Source: Nocardia ninae NBRC 108245
GTDB lineage: Bacteria; Actinomycetota; Actinomycetes; Mycobacteriales; Mycobacteriaceae
Direction of reading: 5' to 3'
Assembly (NCBI RefSeq): GCF_007990755.1
Contig: NZ_BJXA01000008.1
Span: forward strand, 111,059-175,058
Length of the DNA stretch: 64,000 bases
Part shown: positions 28,847 to 37,100 of the stretch, piece after piece
Numbering within the stretch: the stretch's first letter is position 1
Layout of the letters: every line of letters begins with the position of its first letter
Made by a program: the position numbers and the translations under genes
The notes under the pieces: model-generated
What the model saw: the letters and a program-made list of their open reading frames with translations, nothing else
The model's database searches: none
Told to the model about the DNA's origin: nothing

Positions 28847-29812
28847 ATGATCAAAGGTGATCCGGTGTCCATGGCCAGTCGTGGCGTGATCTTCGCGATG
28901 CAGTCCACGCTCCGCCCGCTGGGCGCCCGACTGCCCGCCAACCGGTACGGAGTCGCCGGCGCACGGCTCGGTCTGGCCGTCGCCTGCCGGATCTGGTTCG
29001 ACCGCACACTGCCGACCACACCGGTCGATGTCCCTGGCCCGCGTGGTCGGACCATGGGTGAATGGGTCGGCGCGGCACCGGAACCGGGGCATTCGTTCAT
29101 CTATTACCTGCACGGCAGCGGTTACGTCGGCTGTAGTCCCGCCACCCATCGGGGCCTGGTCTCCGAACTGGCACGACGACTGGATCGACCCGCGTTCAGC
29201 CTGCGCTACCGCCGTGCCCCGGAACACCGTTTCCCCGCCGCCCACGACGACGTGCTCAACGGCTACCTGTGGCTGCTCGAACAGGGCCACGCCGCCCGAG
29301 ACATCGTGCTCATGGGTGATTCGGCGGGTGGCCACATGGCCCTCGGGTTATGCGTTCAACTACGCCGACTCGGCCTACCGCAACCCAGGGCAGTCGTCGG
29401 CTTCTCGGCACTGGTCGATCCGACCTGGTCATTGGCCGACGCCCGCCGCGCCGAGGTGAACGACGTTTTCATGTCCTTCGGCCTCGCCACCCGAATGACC
29501 GGGCTCTACACCGGCACAACCCATTTCGACGATCCGCGGCTGAACGTGGCCGCCCACGTCGGCCCCGACCTGCCGCCGATACTGCTCCAAGCGGGGGCCA
29601 GCGAAATGCTCAGCGCCGACGCCGAGCACTTCGGCACCGCGCAACGCGCCGCGGGCGGCCGCTGCGAGGTGCAGCTGTGGCCGGGCATGTTCCACGTGTT
29701 CCAGGTAGGACATCGGGTCATGCCGGAAGCCCGCGCCGCCCTGACCGCGGTCGAGCAGTTCGTCGCCGATATCGAAAAGGCGCAGCTCACTCGCGGTCCG
29801 CGCTCGGCGTAG
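28847..29812 (+). CDS. Alpha/beta hydrolase, hormone-sensitive-lipase type esterase
   Basis: 321 residues. The nucleophile motif GDSAGG has S159; D258 (MLSADAEHF) and H283 (GMFHVFQ) complete the likely triad. The oxyanion-hole motif is HGSGY instead of the usual HGGG, still common in actinobacterial members. The family hydrolyses esters or short acyl lipids; the substrate is unknown. The start may be ATG 28847 or ATG 28871, which has a better upstream purine stretch. It sits between the first giant and its presumed immunity genes, and may not belong to the toxin system. Confidence 0.85.
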   Translation: MIKGDPVSMASRGVIFAMQSTLRPLGARLPANRYGVAGARLGLAVACRIWFDRTLPTTPVDVPGPRGRTMGEWVGAAPEPGHSFIYYLHGSGYVGCSPATHRGLVSELARRLDRPAFSLRYRRAPEHRFPAAHDDVLNGYLWLLEQGHAARDIVLMGDSAGGHMALGLCVQLRRLGLPQPRAVVGFSALVDPTWSLADARRAEVNDVFMSFGLATRMTGLYTGTTHFDDPRLNVAAHVGPDLPPILLQAGASEMLSADAEHFGTAQRAAGGRCEVQLWPGMFHVFQVGHRVMPEARAALTAVEQFVADIEKAQLTRGPRSA

Positions 29813-29915
29813 CGGTCCGCCGACGTTCGACCGTCCCTGTTGAATATGCCTACCCGTTGTGGCACAGTCGGTCGCGCGGAAAGACGAGGTCCGACGGTAC
29901 AACTAGGGTAATCGC

Positions 29916-30407
29916 ATGACGGAATGGCGCGCACTGACCGACGAGGAGATCGTCGACCTGGCTACCAAGCTGCGTTCCCTGGAGTGGTCGTGGCGAATGG
30001 ACGACGCTGCTCAGGTAGCGGATACGTTCGGCTGGGAAATAGCGGTGGCCGAACCGAAGTTCGTCATGTTCGATGCCATTTTCGGGTTCGACAGTGCGGG
30101 AATCATCGGCTGGGACGGCCGGGCGGACTACATCACCGTGGAGGTAACCGGTGGTGGGCGCGACGAATCTTCCGGACAGGCGCAGACCCGCGACGCTTTC
30201 GTCAGGATGAGCGCCACGCTGACCGGTGCGCTCGGCGAGCCGACCACGCGGAAGCCGGGTAAGTCCCCCGAGATCCGTTGGGCGGGAACAGAAACAACCT
30301 TGGTGCTGCAGAAACTCAAGTCGGCGGTCGAGTTGACACTGTTGACCAACGCCAAGCTCGCGCTGCGTGACCAGGCCGTCGAGCTCGAAGGTCAGGACAC
30401 GGATTGA
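29916..30407 (+). CDS. DUF6301-like protein, candidate immunity protein
   Basis: 163 residues starting MTEWRALTDEEIVDLATKL. The pattern, with WSWRMDDAAQVADTFGW and a C-terminal RWAGTETTLVLQ block, fits DUF6301, a small Nocardia-enriched family (recalled, not searched). It is the first of four tightly spaced small genes downstream of the first giant. Single-domain soluble proteins in such positions are often immunity proteins or chaperones. No catalytic motif is visible. The last bases overlap the next start. Confidence 0.65.
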   Translation: MTEWRALTDEEIVDLATKLRSLEWSWRMDDAAQVADTFGWEIAVAEPKFVMFDAIFGFDSAGIIGWDGRADYITVEVTGGGRDESSGQAQTRDAFVRMSATLTGALGEPTTRKPGKSPEIRWAGTETTLVLQKLKSAVELTLLTNAKLALRDQAVELEGQDTD

Positions 30408-30853
30408 ACGGGTGGGAAGAACTCGCAGACGGGCTGGCCGAGGAGCTGGCGGGCCTGCCCGCGGGCGCGGTGGTGATCATCGCCGAGGCCGCCCCGACCT
30501 CGGAGGTCGCGCGTTACGCGCAGTTCCGCCAATTCGACGACATACTCGCCGCGGAGCTCGGTGGCGACAGGTGGCTGGAGCCGGCCGTACAGGCGGGCGA
30601 AAAGGGTAATGAGCTGATCGCGAACGCGGGCTGGCAGCCGCCGGACTTCGACCACGTCGGAAATTGGTGGATCGAGTCGCCGTGGCCGCTGGCGTCGGCA
30701 GATTATCGGCGGCTGGCGTCGATGGTGGTAACCGGATTACGGGACGCGTACCGCATTTCAGAACCCTCGGCGTTGGCCTATCGCGCGTGGAATGAAAACG
30801 CAGGCAACAGCCCCATGGAACTGCCGTCGCTCGGGTTGTCCCGGACAAGCTGA
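30404..30853 (+). CDS. YbjN/TY-Chap-like chaperone or immunity protein with TTG start
   Basis: 149 residues starting from a TTG that overlaps the previous stop (TTGA); no other start is possible near the N-terminus. The sequence PAGAVVIIAEAAPTSEVARY, the block GWQPPDFDHVGNWWIESPWP and the helix SADYRRLASMVVTGLRDAY are typical of a type III-chaperone-like (TY-Chap/YbjN) fold widespread in Actinobacteria (from memory). Such proteins bind partner proteins. The gene is translationally coupled to the DUF6301-like gene, which suggests joint action, perhaps against a domain of the giant. Confidence 0.65.
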   Translation: MNGWEELADGLAEELAGLPAGAVVIIAEAAPTSEVARYAQFRQFDDILAAELGGDRWLEPAVQAGEKGNELIANAGWQPPDFDHVGNWWIESPWPLASADYRRLASMVVTGLRDAYRISEPSALAYRAWNENAGNSPMELPSLGLSRTS

Positions 30854-31009
30854 CGTCGGCCCACCCCGGCTGAACTCACCGAGGCTGCGCCCGCCCGCGC
30901 GATGTTCGTCGCTCGCCGCGCCGCTCGCTGTGCCAGGATGATTTCGAGCGGCTTGCCCAGCGGGGTCGGCTGGTGTTCGGTGTGCCAGATTTGAGGAGAG
31001 ATCCGCGAC

Positions 31010-32647
31010 GTGACCAGATCAGACGACGAGGCTTCGCAGGACCAGCCCCGCGCCGAACCGGCTACGACGCAGGAGCACCCCGGCTCGTCTTCGCCCGACG
31101 AAACGACGTCCGAGCAACTGGCATTCATGCGCCGATTCCTGGTGTCCGAGGACGCGGACTCGATCGAGGAAGCGGAGGTCGACCCCGAGGGTGAGCTTCC
31201 CGACGTGGGTTTCACTCTCGCCGGTGCCGCGCCGCCGACCGAGGATGTCGCGGAACGAGCGAGCGCGATCAGCCATCAGGTGGCCCGCGAACTCGGCGCG
31301 GCAGGCCCGGAGGGCTGGACCAGGCTGGAGGCGGTCTTCGCGATGGCGGTGGGCGCCGAGGTGGCGCTGGTCGTCTTCACCGATGAGCAGGACCGCGTCG
31401 CGCGCGCCTTTCCGCCGGAGGAGGTGCTCGCACTGATCCGGGAGCACCGGCACCTTTCAGCCCAGCTGAGCGACGGACCCTGGTGGCGTTACCTGCTCAC
31501 CCTGACCAACACCGGCCAGGTCGAGGTCGACTACGACTATGGCGACGAGCCCTTCCCGGACGAGCAGCTGTTTCCGCCGGAGATCTACCGCGCGGACCTC
31601 GAGGTGTATCCCCGTGCGACCCTGCCGATTTGGCTCGGCGCCTACCTCACGCACGGTGACCGCCAGTCCCGCACGCCGCAGCAGGCCGCGGTGCAGGCCA
31701 GGGCGGATCGGGACGTCGGCAGGCGCGGCGTGTTGTCGCAGGACGACTTCCCCGCCTTTCCGTTGTTGGCCGCGCGGTGGGCGGTGATCGCCGCCGCGTT
31801 CGTCGCCGCCGGATCGGAACTCGGACCGCGGGTGCTGCCGTCGATGAGCTGGTTCGAGGGGCTCAAGCGCAGCGGCTCCACCCTGTACTCGCTGCCCGGC
31901 GGGCGAGCCGTGCTCTCGGGCGGGGTGTGGAACGCCCCCGCGCTGGACCGGGTCTACAACCAAGGGGAGCCGATGCCGCGGCTGTACGCCGGTGCGCCGG
32001 AGTGGGTCGCCAACCCGGTCCTCAACGCGCGCGTGGCGGGTGGACTGCTGTCGTTCTGCTACTGGTGGGAGGGCGGCAAGTGGTATCGCGGTGAGTCACC
32101 GATCGCGGACGAACTGAGCGATGCGGTACCGGGCATGTGGAGCTCGGAGACGGTCGTCGATATTGTCTGCGGCGTGCTGGGCGAGCAGGTGACGCAGCGG
32201 CAGCGTGCGGCTGCCGCGACGTTGGTGTCGGCCGCGGAGATCGGGGTCGCCACCCGCGCCACGCTGGTGGATGTTTTCGGCGCCGACGGTGAATTCGACG
32301 TCGACGGCGCCTTCTTCCAGCTCACCATGGCCGGCGTGACATTGACGCTGCCGGAACCGATGCCGCAGGAGGACGCGCTGGCCCGGGTCCGTCAATTCAT
32401 TGTCGACAGCGGCACGGACACCTCGCGCTACCCACTGGAGGACCTGCGCGCGGATCGGATCAGCGTGGGCTGGATGGTGTACGTGCCGACCCAGCCCGGC
32501 GAGATCGCGATCGGCCGAGCGATCTTCTACATCGCTGACGACGGTGTGCTCGAGCAGTCTTCCTCATCGGTGGCGCCGTCCATCTATATCGCCGAGTTCG
32601 AGCAACGATTCCAACAGCGGCACAGCGCGGTGGAGGCAACGCGATGA
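31010..32647 (+). CDS. Large YezG/DUF600-like probable immunity protein
   Basis: 545 residues from GTG 31010 with a GGAGAG ribosome-binding site. The N-terminal 80 residues are acidic and disordered. Residues about 85-210 resemble YezG/DUF600 immunity domains: WWRYLLTLTNTGQVEVDYDY, then GDEPFPDEQLFPPEIYRADL. The rest (about 240-545) is an unknown alpha/beta region ending in APSIYIAEFEQRFQQRH. YezG-type proteins neutralise nuclease toxins in Bacillus and relatives. It lies between two smaller candidate immunity genes. The domain call is from pattern memory. Confidence 0.6.
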   Translation: MTRSDDEASQDQPRAEPATTQEHPGSSSPDETTSEQLAFMRRFLVSEDADSIEEAEVDPEGELPDVGFTLAGAAPPTEDVAERASAISHQVARELGAAGPEGWTRLEAVFAMAVGAEVALVVFTDEQDRVARAFPPEEVLALIREHRHLSAQLSDGPWWRYLLTLTNTGQVEVDYDYGDEPFPDEQLFPPEIYRADLEVYPRATLPIWLGAYLTHGDRQSRTPQQAAVQARADRDVGRRGVLSQDDFPAFPLLAARWAVIAAAFVAAGSELGPRVLPSMSWFEGLKRSGSTLYSLPGGRAVLSGGVWNAPALDRVYNQGEPMPRLYAGAPEWVANPVLNARVAGGLLSFCYWWEGGKWYRGESPIADELSDAVPGMWSSETVVDIVCGVLGEQVTQRQRAAAATLVSAAEIGVATRATLVDVFGADGEFDVDGAFFQLTMAGVTLTLPEPMPQEDALARVRQFIVDSGTDTSRYPLEDLRADRISVGWMVYVPTQPGEIAIGRAIFYIADDGVLEQSSSSVAPSIYIAEFEQRFQQRHSAVEATR

Positions 32648-33054
32648 CCGGCAGTGAACCGATCGACGTCGACGATCCGGACGCGGATATGTCCAATGAA
32701 TACAGCCAGATGTTCTATCGGGGCGAACGGTATACCGGTGAGGCGGTAGAACGGGGCACCGACGGGACGATCATCGGCTTGTGGACATTTGTCGACGGCT
32801 TCGAAGAGGGGCCTAGTAAGAGCTGGTATCCCGATGGCGCTCCGAAACATACGGGAATGGTCGCTAGAAATAGGCCCGTCGGCGAGTGGCGTGAATGGTA
32901 CCCCGATGGACGTTTGCAAGAGGTCAGTGTGTTCGACGGACCCGGCAAGCTGGTCTCCAGGAAGAAGTGGGATGAAAACGGGGTGCTGATCGATGAGATC
33001 CCGCGGACCGGCCAACCGGACGCCGCGGGTGGTGCCGGTGAACAAGGTGTCTGA
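32644..33054 (+). CDS. YwqK/MORN-repeat antitoxin-like protein
   Basis: 136 residues whose ATG overlaps the previous TGA by four bases. It contains MORN-type beta repeats: GPSKSWYPDGAPKHTG, then PVGEWREWYPDGRLQE and SRKKWDENGVLIDE. This layout is typical of the YwqK family, found beside polymorphic toxins such as YwqJ deaminases. Notably the second giant carries a YwqJ-like deaminase domain, so this may be its immunity protein although it lies upstream. Confidence 0.7.
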   Translation: MTGSEPIDVDDPDADMSNEYSQMFYRGERYTGEAVERGTDGTIIGLWTFVDGFEEGPSKSWYPDGAPKHTGMVARNRPVGEWREWYPDGRLQEVSVFDGPGKLVSRKKWDENGVLIDEIPRTGQPDAAGGAGEQGV

Positions 33055-33143
33055 CCAGGTATGCCCCTAGTTTCTGGGGCGCGGTGGTTCACCTGTTCGG
33101 AGTGGTCGGCGAGTGTTGTTGGTGTTACGGTTGTTTGACCGAT

Positions 33144-33178
33144 CGCCGGTTCGCGCATGAACAACGCATGAACCGGCG
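33144..33178 (+). promoter_or_regulatory. Inverted repeat upstream of the second giant cassette
   Basis: CGCCGGTTC at 33144-33152 pairs with GAACCGGCG at 33170-33178. CGCATGAAC occurs twice within it (33154-33162 and 33165-33173). It lies 58 bp before the small secretion-partner gene and could be a terminator for the preceding gene or an operator for the following operon. Confidence 0.45.
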
Positions 33179-33235
33179 AGTGGATCGTGAACGAGGGCTT
33201 CGTGGCCCCGGTCGGTAGTGAGGAAGGGGTTCGCG

Positions 33236-33586
33236 ATGACGGAAAAATTCGAGGTCGATCCCGCCGCATTCCGTAAAGCCGCAGGTAAGACCCGGCATGT
33301 CGGCGATCGTGTCGCCGGGGTGTGGTCGAATCTGGAGACCACGATCGCCGGTCGTGGGCAACCATGGGGCAACGACAAGCTGGGCAAGCAGTTCAGCGAC
33401 GGCGCCGACGGGCAACCCGGCTACACCGCCTCGAAGAAGAACATGCACGACTTCGCCATCGGCGAGAACGGCAGCGAGGGGATGTCCGGTGTCTTCAGTG
33501 GCTTGGCCGACTCCCAAGCGAAGGTCGCCGACGACATCCAGACTCTCTTGGAAGAACGTAACCGCCAGGGCTTCGAATACCGATGA
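33236..33586 (+). CDS. WXG100-like type VII secretion partner of the 6392-residue giant
   Basis: 116 residues from ATG 33236 with GAGGAAGG upstream; a longer frame from 33218 is less likely. It is paralogous to the 107-residue protein at 18558: both have PWGND-LG-F--GADG--GYT-S in the turn and a C-terminal RNRDGF/RNRQGF. It opens the operon with the YbaB-like gene and the second giant. By analogy with EsxE/EsxF it probably guides the giant through an ESX channel. Confidence 0.75.
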   Translation: MTEKFEVDPAAFRKAAGKTRHVGDRVAGVWSNLETTIAGRGQPWGNDKLGKQFSDGADGQPGYTASKKNMHDFAIGENGSEGMSGVFSGLADSQAKVADDIQTLLEERNRQGFEYR

Positions 33587-33602
33587 GTGAAGGTCGATCG
33601 CT

Positions 33603-34112
33603 GTGACGCATGATTTTTCGCGGGGAGACGTCGCGGGGCTCATGGACGAAGTGCAGTCGCAGCTTCGGACGATCGCGCAAGTGCAGCGCCAGCGCATGGC
33701 CCTGGTCGGCAAGGCCTCGGAGCGCGGTGGCCGGGTCACGGTGTCGGTGAACGCCGACGGTGTCCTCATCGACCTCAAATTCGGGCGCGGCGTAGAAGAT
33801 CTGGAATACCCGGATCTGGCGCGCGCGATCCTCAAGGCCGCGCAGGATGCCACCGCCGATGTGATGCGTCAGGCCGAAGAGTTGATGGCGCCGATCCAGC
33901 AGGACCGCGCGCGGTTGCCGAAACTGTCCGACCTGGTCGAAGGCATGCCGGATGTCAGTTCGCTGATGCCCACGGCAGAGCGCGCACCGCAGTCCAAACC
34001 CGACGCGCCGGATCGCGTCGCGGCCGAAGACACGGGGATGACCTTCGAGAACGTGGAACCCATCGAGCGGGCCAAGCCGACGAAGCCGGGGGTCACCGAT
34101 TCCGGTTGGTGA
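33603..34112 (+). CDS. YbaB/EbfC family protein
   Basis: 169 residues from GTG 33603. The core (about residues 10-95) has the YbaB layout: an N-terminal helix, the strand pair GGRVTVSVNADGVLIDLKF, and a long C-terminal helix. YbaB proteins bind DNA; ESX-associated members such as EspL/EspH-like proteins are thought to act as chaperones or stabilisers of substrates. The acidic C-terminal tail is disordered. It is 17 bp before the giant gene, so a role in its folding or export is plausible. Confidence 0.75.
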   Translation: MTHDFSRGDVAGLMDEVQSQLRTIAQVQRQRMALVGKASERGGRVTVSVNADGVLIDLKFGRGVEDLEYPDLARAILKAAQDATADVMRQAEELMAPIQQDRARLPKLSDLVEGMPDVSSLMPTAERAPQSKPDAPDRVAAEDTGMTFENVEPIERAKPTKPGVTDSGW

Positions 34113-34129
34113 TCGGTTGGTGACCAGAT

Positions 34130-37100
34130 ATGGCGGATTTTTGGGACGGCGTCGTCGACGTACTCGGCTGGGTCGCCGGTAGCGACTGGCCGGAAGGCTC
34201 CGAGAGTGGTATGCGGGCCCTGGGCGGGGACTGGCATGCGGCCGCCGAGGCGATTCGCGGTATCGAAGCCGATATCACTGCCGCTAAGAACGCGGCCCTC
34301 GCCGCGTATCCAGCAGGCGTGGCGCGCGACGAAATCGCCGGCGTATTCGACAAGCTGTGGAACGGCACCGGCGCCACCAAGGAGCAGGAAAACCAAAACC
34401 TCAAAAAGATGGCGGAGTTTTTCGACGGGATCGGTGACTCCGCCGAGCAGGTCGGCGATGAGATCGAATACGCCAAATGGATGATGGCCAGTTCGCTCGG
34501 TCTGCTCGCTATCGAACTCGCGGCGGCATGGCTGTTTCCGCCGACCGCGCCCGCCGTGCAAGTCGGACTTATCGCGGCGACGCGATTCGGAATTCGGCTG
34601 ATCGCACAGCGGGTAATGGCCGCGATCTCCAGAGCCCTCGGCAGGATGCTCACGGCGGGCTTCGCCAAGTTTGTCATGAAGCACGTGGCCATCGACCTGG
34701 CGCTCGGCACCATGCAGGACCTCGGCATTCAGCAGATGCAGGTGTGGCAGGGACACCGCAAGCAGGGCGTCGACTGGGGTCAGGTCGGGATGACGGCTTT
34801 GTCCTCCGGCCTCGGCGGTGCCGCGGCGGGCCCGGTCGGTGACCGGCTCGGGCAGGCACTGCAGGGAAAGATGCGTCCCTTCTTCGCCGGTGCGGTCACC
34901 GGAATGGCCGCTGGCACAGTGGGTGCCGTCGCCGGAGCAATCCCGCAGTTCGCCATGGATGTCTACAAAAACGGGTGGGACAGCGCGTTCAGCAATCTCG
35001 ATCCGCGCATGTTCACCGCGGGCATCTCCAACGGCGCGATGTCGGGCGGCAACAAAGCGTTAGCGAACGGCTACTTCAGCTCGTCCCCGAATTGGGGCGG
35101 TGGGGTACGGGTAGATCCGATCGGCGTGCCACGGGTCGGCTCGCTCGGCACGCTCGAACCGACCGGTGTCGGTGCCGGAACGAACGCGCCCGGCGTTCAG
35201 CCCGCCGGGGCAAATGGGTTGGGCACCAACGGTTCTGGTGGTTCTCAGGTCGGTGGTTCGCAAGGCAGTGGATCGAGTCGGGCCGGTGGCGACGGCACGG
35301 GCACCGGCGGAAGCAATGGTCGATCGAGTAGCGCGGGCGACAACTCGACTCGCAACTCGGGCGGCACCGATGACGGCTCGTCGTCGCGAACGTCGACCGG
35401 TGATGGTTCCTCGCCCCGGAGTTCGGCCGCCGACGCGCCCACGTCGCAGAGCTCGAACGATGGATCGGCGAGCCGCTCCGACGGCGCGCAAAGTCGCGGC
35501 GACAGCGGAGCGCAGCAGCACGACGGTGGAGCTCAGCAGCGCGAGAGTGGAAGCGACAGCGGAGCACAGCAGCGCGACAGCGGGGGCAGTTCGGAGAATC
35601 GCGGTGCGGACGGCGGCCGCCAAGAGGGCGGATCCGAGAGTCGCGCCGGCGTCGCACCGGAACACGCCGCGGGCGCGGACCAGAGTTCCACCACCGCAGG
35701 CGATCACGGTGGTAGCGCGAACGACCGAGGCGCGGGCGAGTCCGGAACCAACGGCACGGATCGTGGCGTGGCGCCACAGCAGCATGCGGGTGGTGACGTC
35801 GGTGCGCCGCCGCCGGAGTCGAGACAGACTGGCCCCCAACAGAATTCACTCACTTCAGACCCGGCTAGGACGGGCGGCGACGGGTCGCAGCCGAGGTCCG
35901 GCGTGCCGGGCGAGGCACGTCCGCATACCAGCGGCGCCGAACCGGCCCGCAGCACTGATCCGGGGCGCAGCGCCGATCCCGCTCGCGCGCAGTCTGGTGC
36001 CGAACCGCGAACCGGTGATTCGCGGGCGAGCTCACCTGAGACGCGACAGGGCGGCGATCGGCCGCGTGTCGATTCGCGCGCGGGCGTCGCAGAGACGAAT
36101 CCCCGTGCGGCAGACCGCGGTTCGTCACCCGGCATCCGTGCGGAATCGGGCGGGTCCGAGGCGCCACGGACACCGGAGCGATCGACAGGTGCGGCGGGAG
36201 AGCACGCCAAGGTCCGTGCCGAGTCGCCGGACGGACCCACCGCCGTGCGTCCGGAGGCCGGTGTGCCACGGCATGAGGCCGGTGCCCCGCGTCCGGAAGC
36301 TGGTGCGCCACGGCAGGAGACCGGTGCCCCGCGTCCTGATGACGCTGCTCCGCGTCCTGACGATGTCGCGCCGCGTCCGGATGACAATGCCCCTCGCTCG
36401 GAAGACGGGGTCCAGCGTCCGGAAGATGCTGCGCCACAACCAGATCGGTCGAGAAGTGGTGAAGCGCCGCGAACCGGCCGCGACCCGGGCTTGCTCGCCG
36501 AGGGCGATGCCCGACCCCGCGACGAGAGTTCGGCGCCGCGCAGTGACGAGGATCCGGCCACCCGCCCAGACGACGCCGACAGTGACCGCCGCCGCGGTTC
36601 CGACGACCCCGCATTGGTCCCGCTGCTGGTCGGCCCGGACGGGAGTGCCCCGCCCGCAAGGCATCCGGGTGGTGACGCACCTCGCGCGGACGGATCGCCA
36701 CGACCCGAGGGTGACACCGATTCCGGCGAGACTCCGCGCCCACGCGGCGACGACGATCTGCGCGGCAAGTGCGGCCTCCTGTCGGTAGTCGATCTGATCC
36801 GACGCTTCGGCGCCGAGAACTTCCGCCTGCCCACCCGCACGATCGGCGTCGACGGCATGACCGCAGGCGAATTGGTCGCGGCCGCAGGCGGTTCGCTGCG
36901 CGAATTCCGTGGCGCCGACGCCATCGCGAACCGTCTGATGAGTTTGGGCGAGGGCGCGACGGCACTCGTGGTCGACGTCTACAGCGGCCCTGCGGACCGG
37001 CACGGGGTCGGCGCGCACGCGTATCTGATGGTGCACGAGAACGGCCAGATCGTGATCCGCGACGCCACGCTGACCGGGGACGAGGGCGGGGCGCCGACCA

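Noticed and set aside
28847-29812. The hydrolase as a toxin or immunity component of the giant cassette
   Set aside because: It follows a terminator, has a normal esterase triad and no link to known toxin modules; I treat it as an ordinary enzyme gene.
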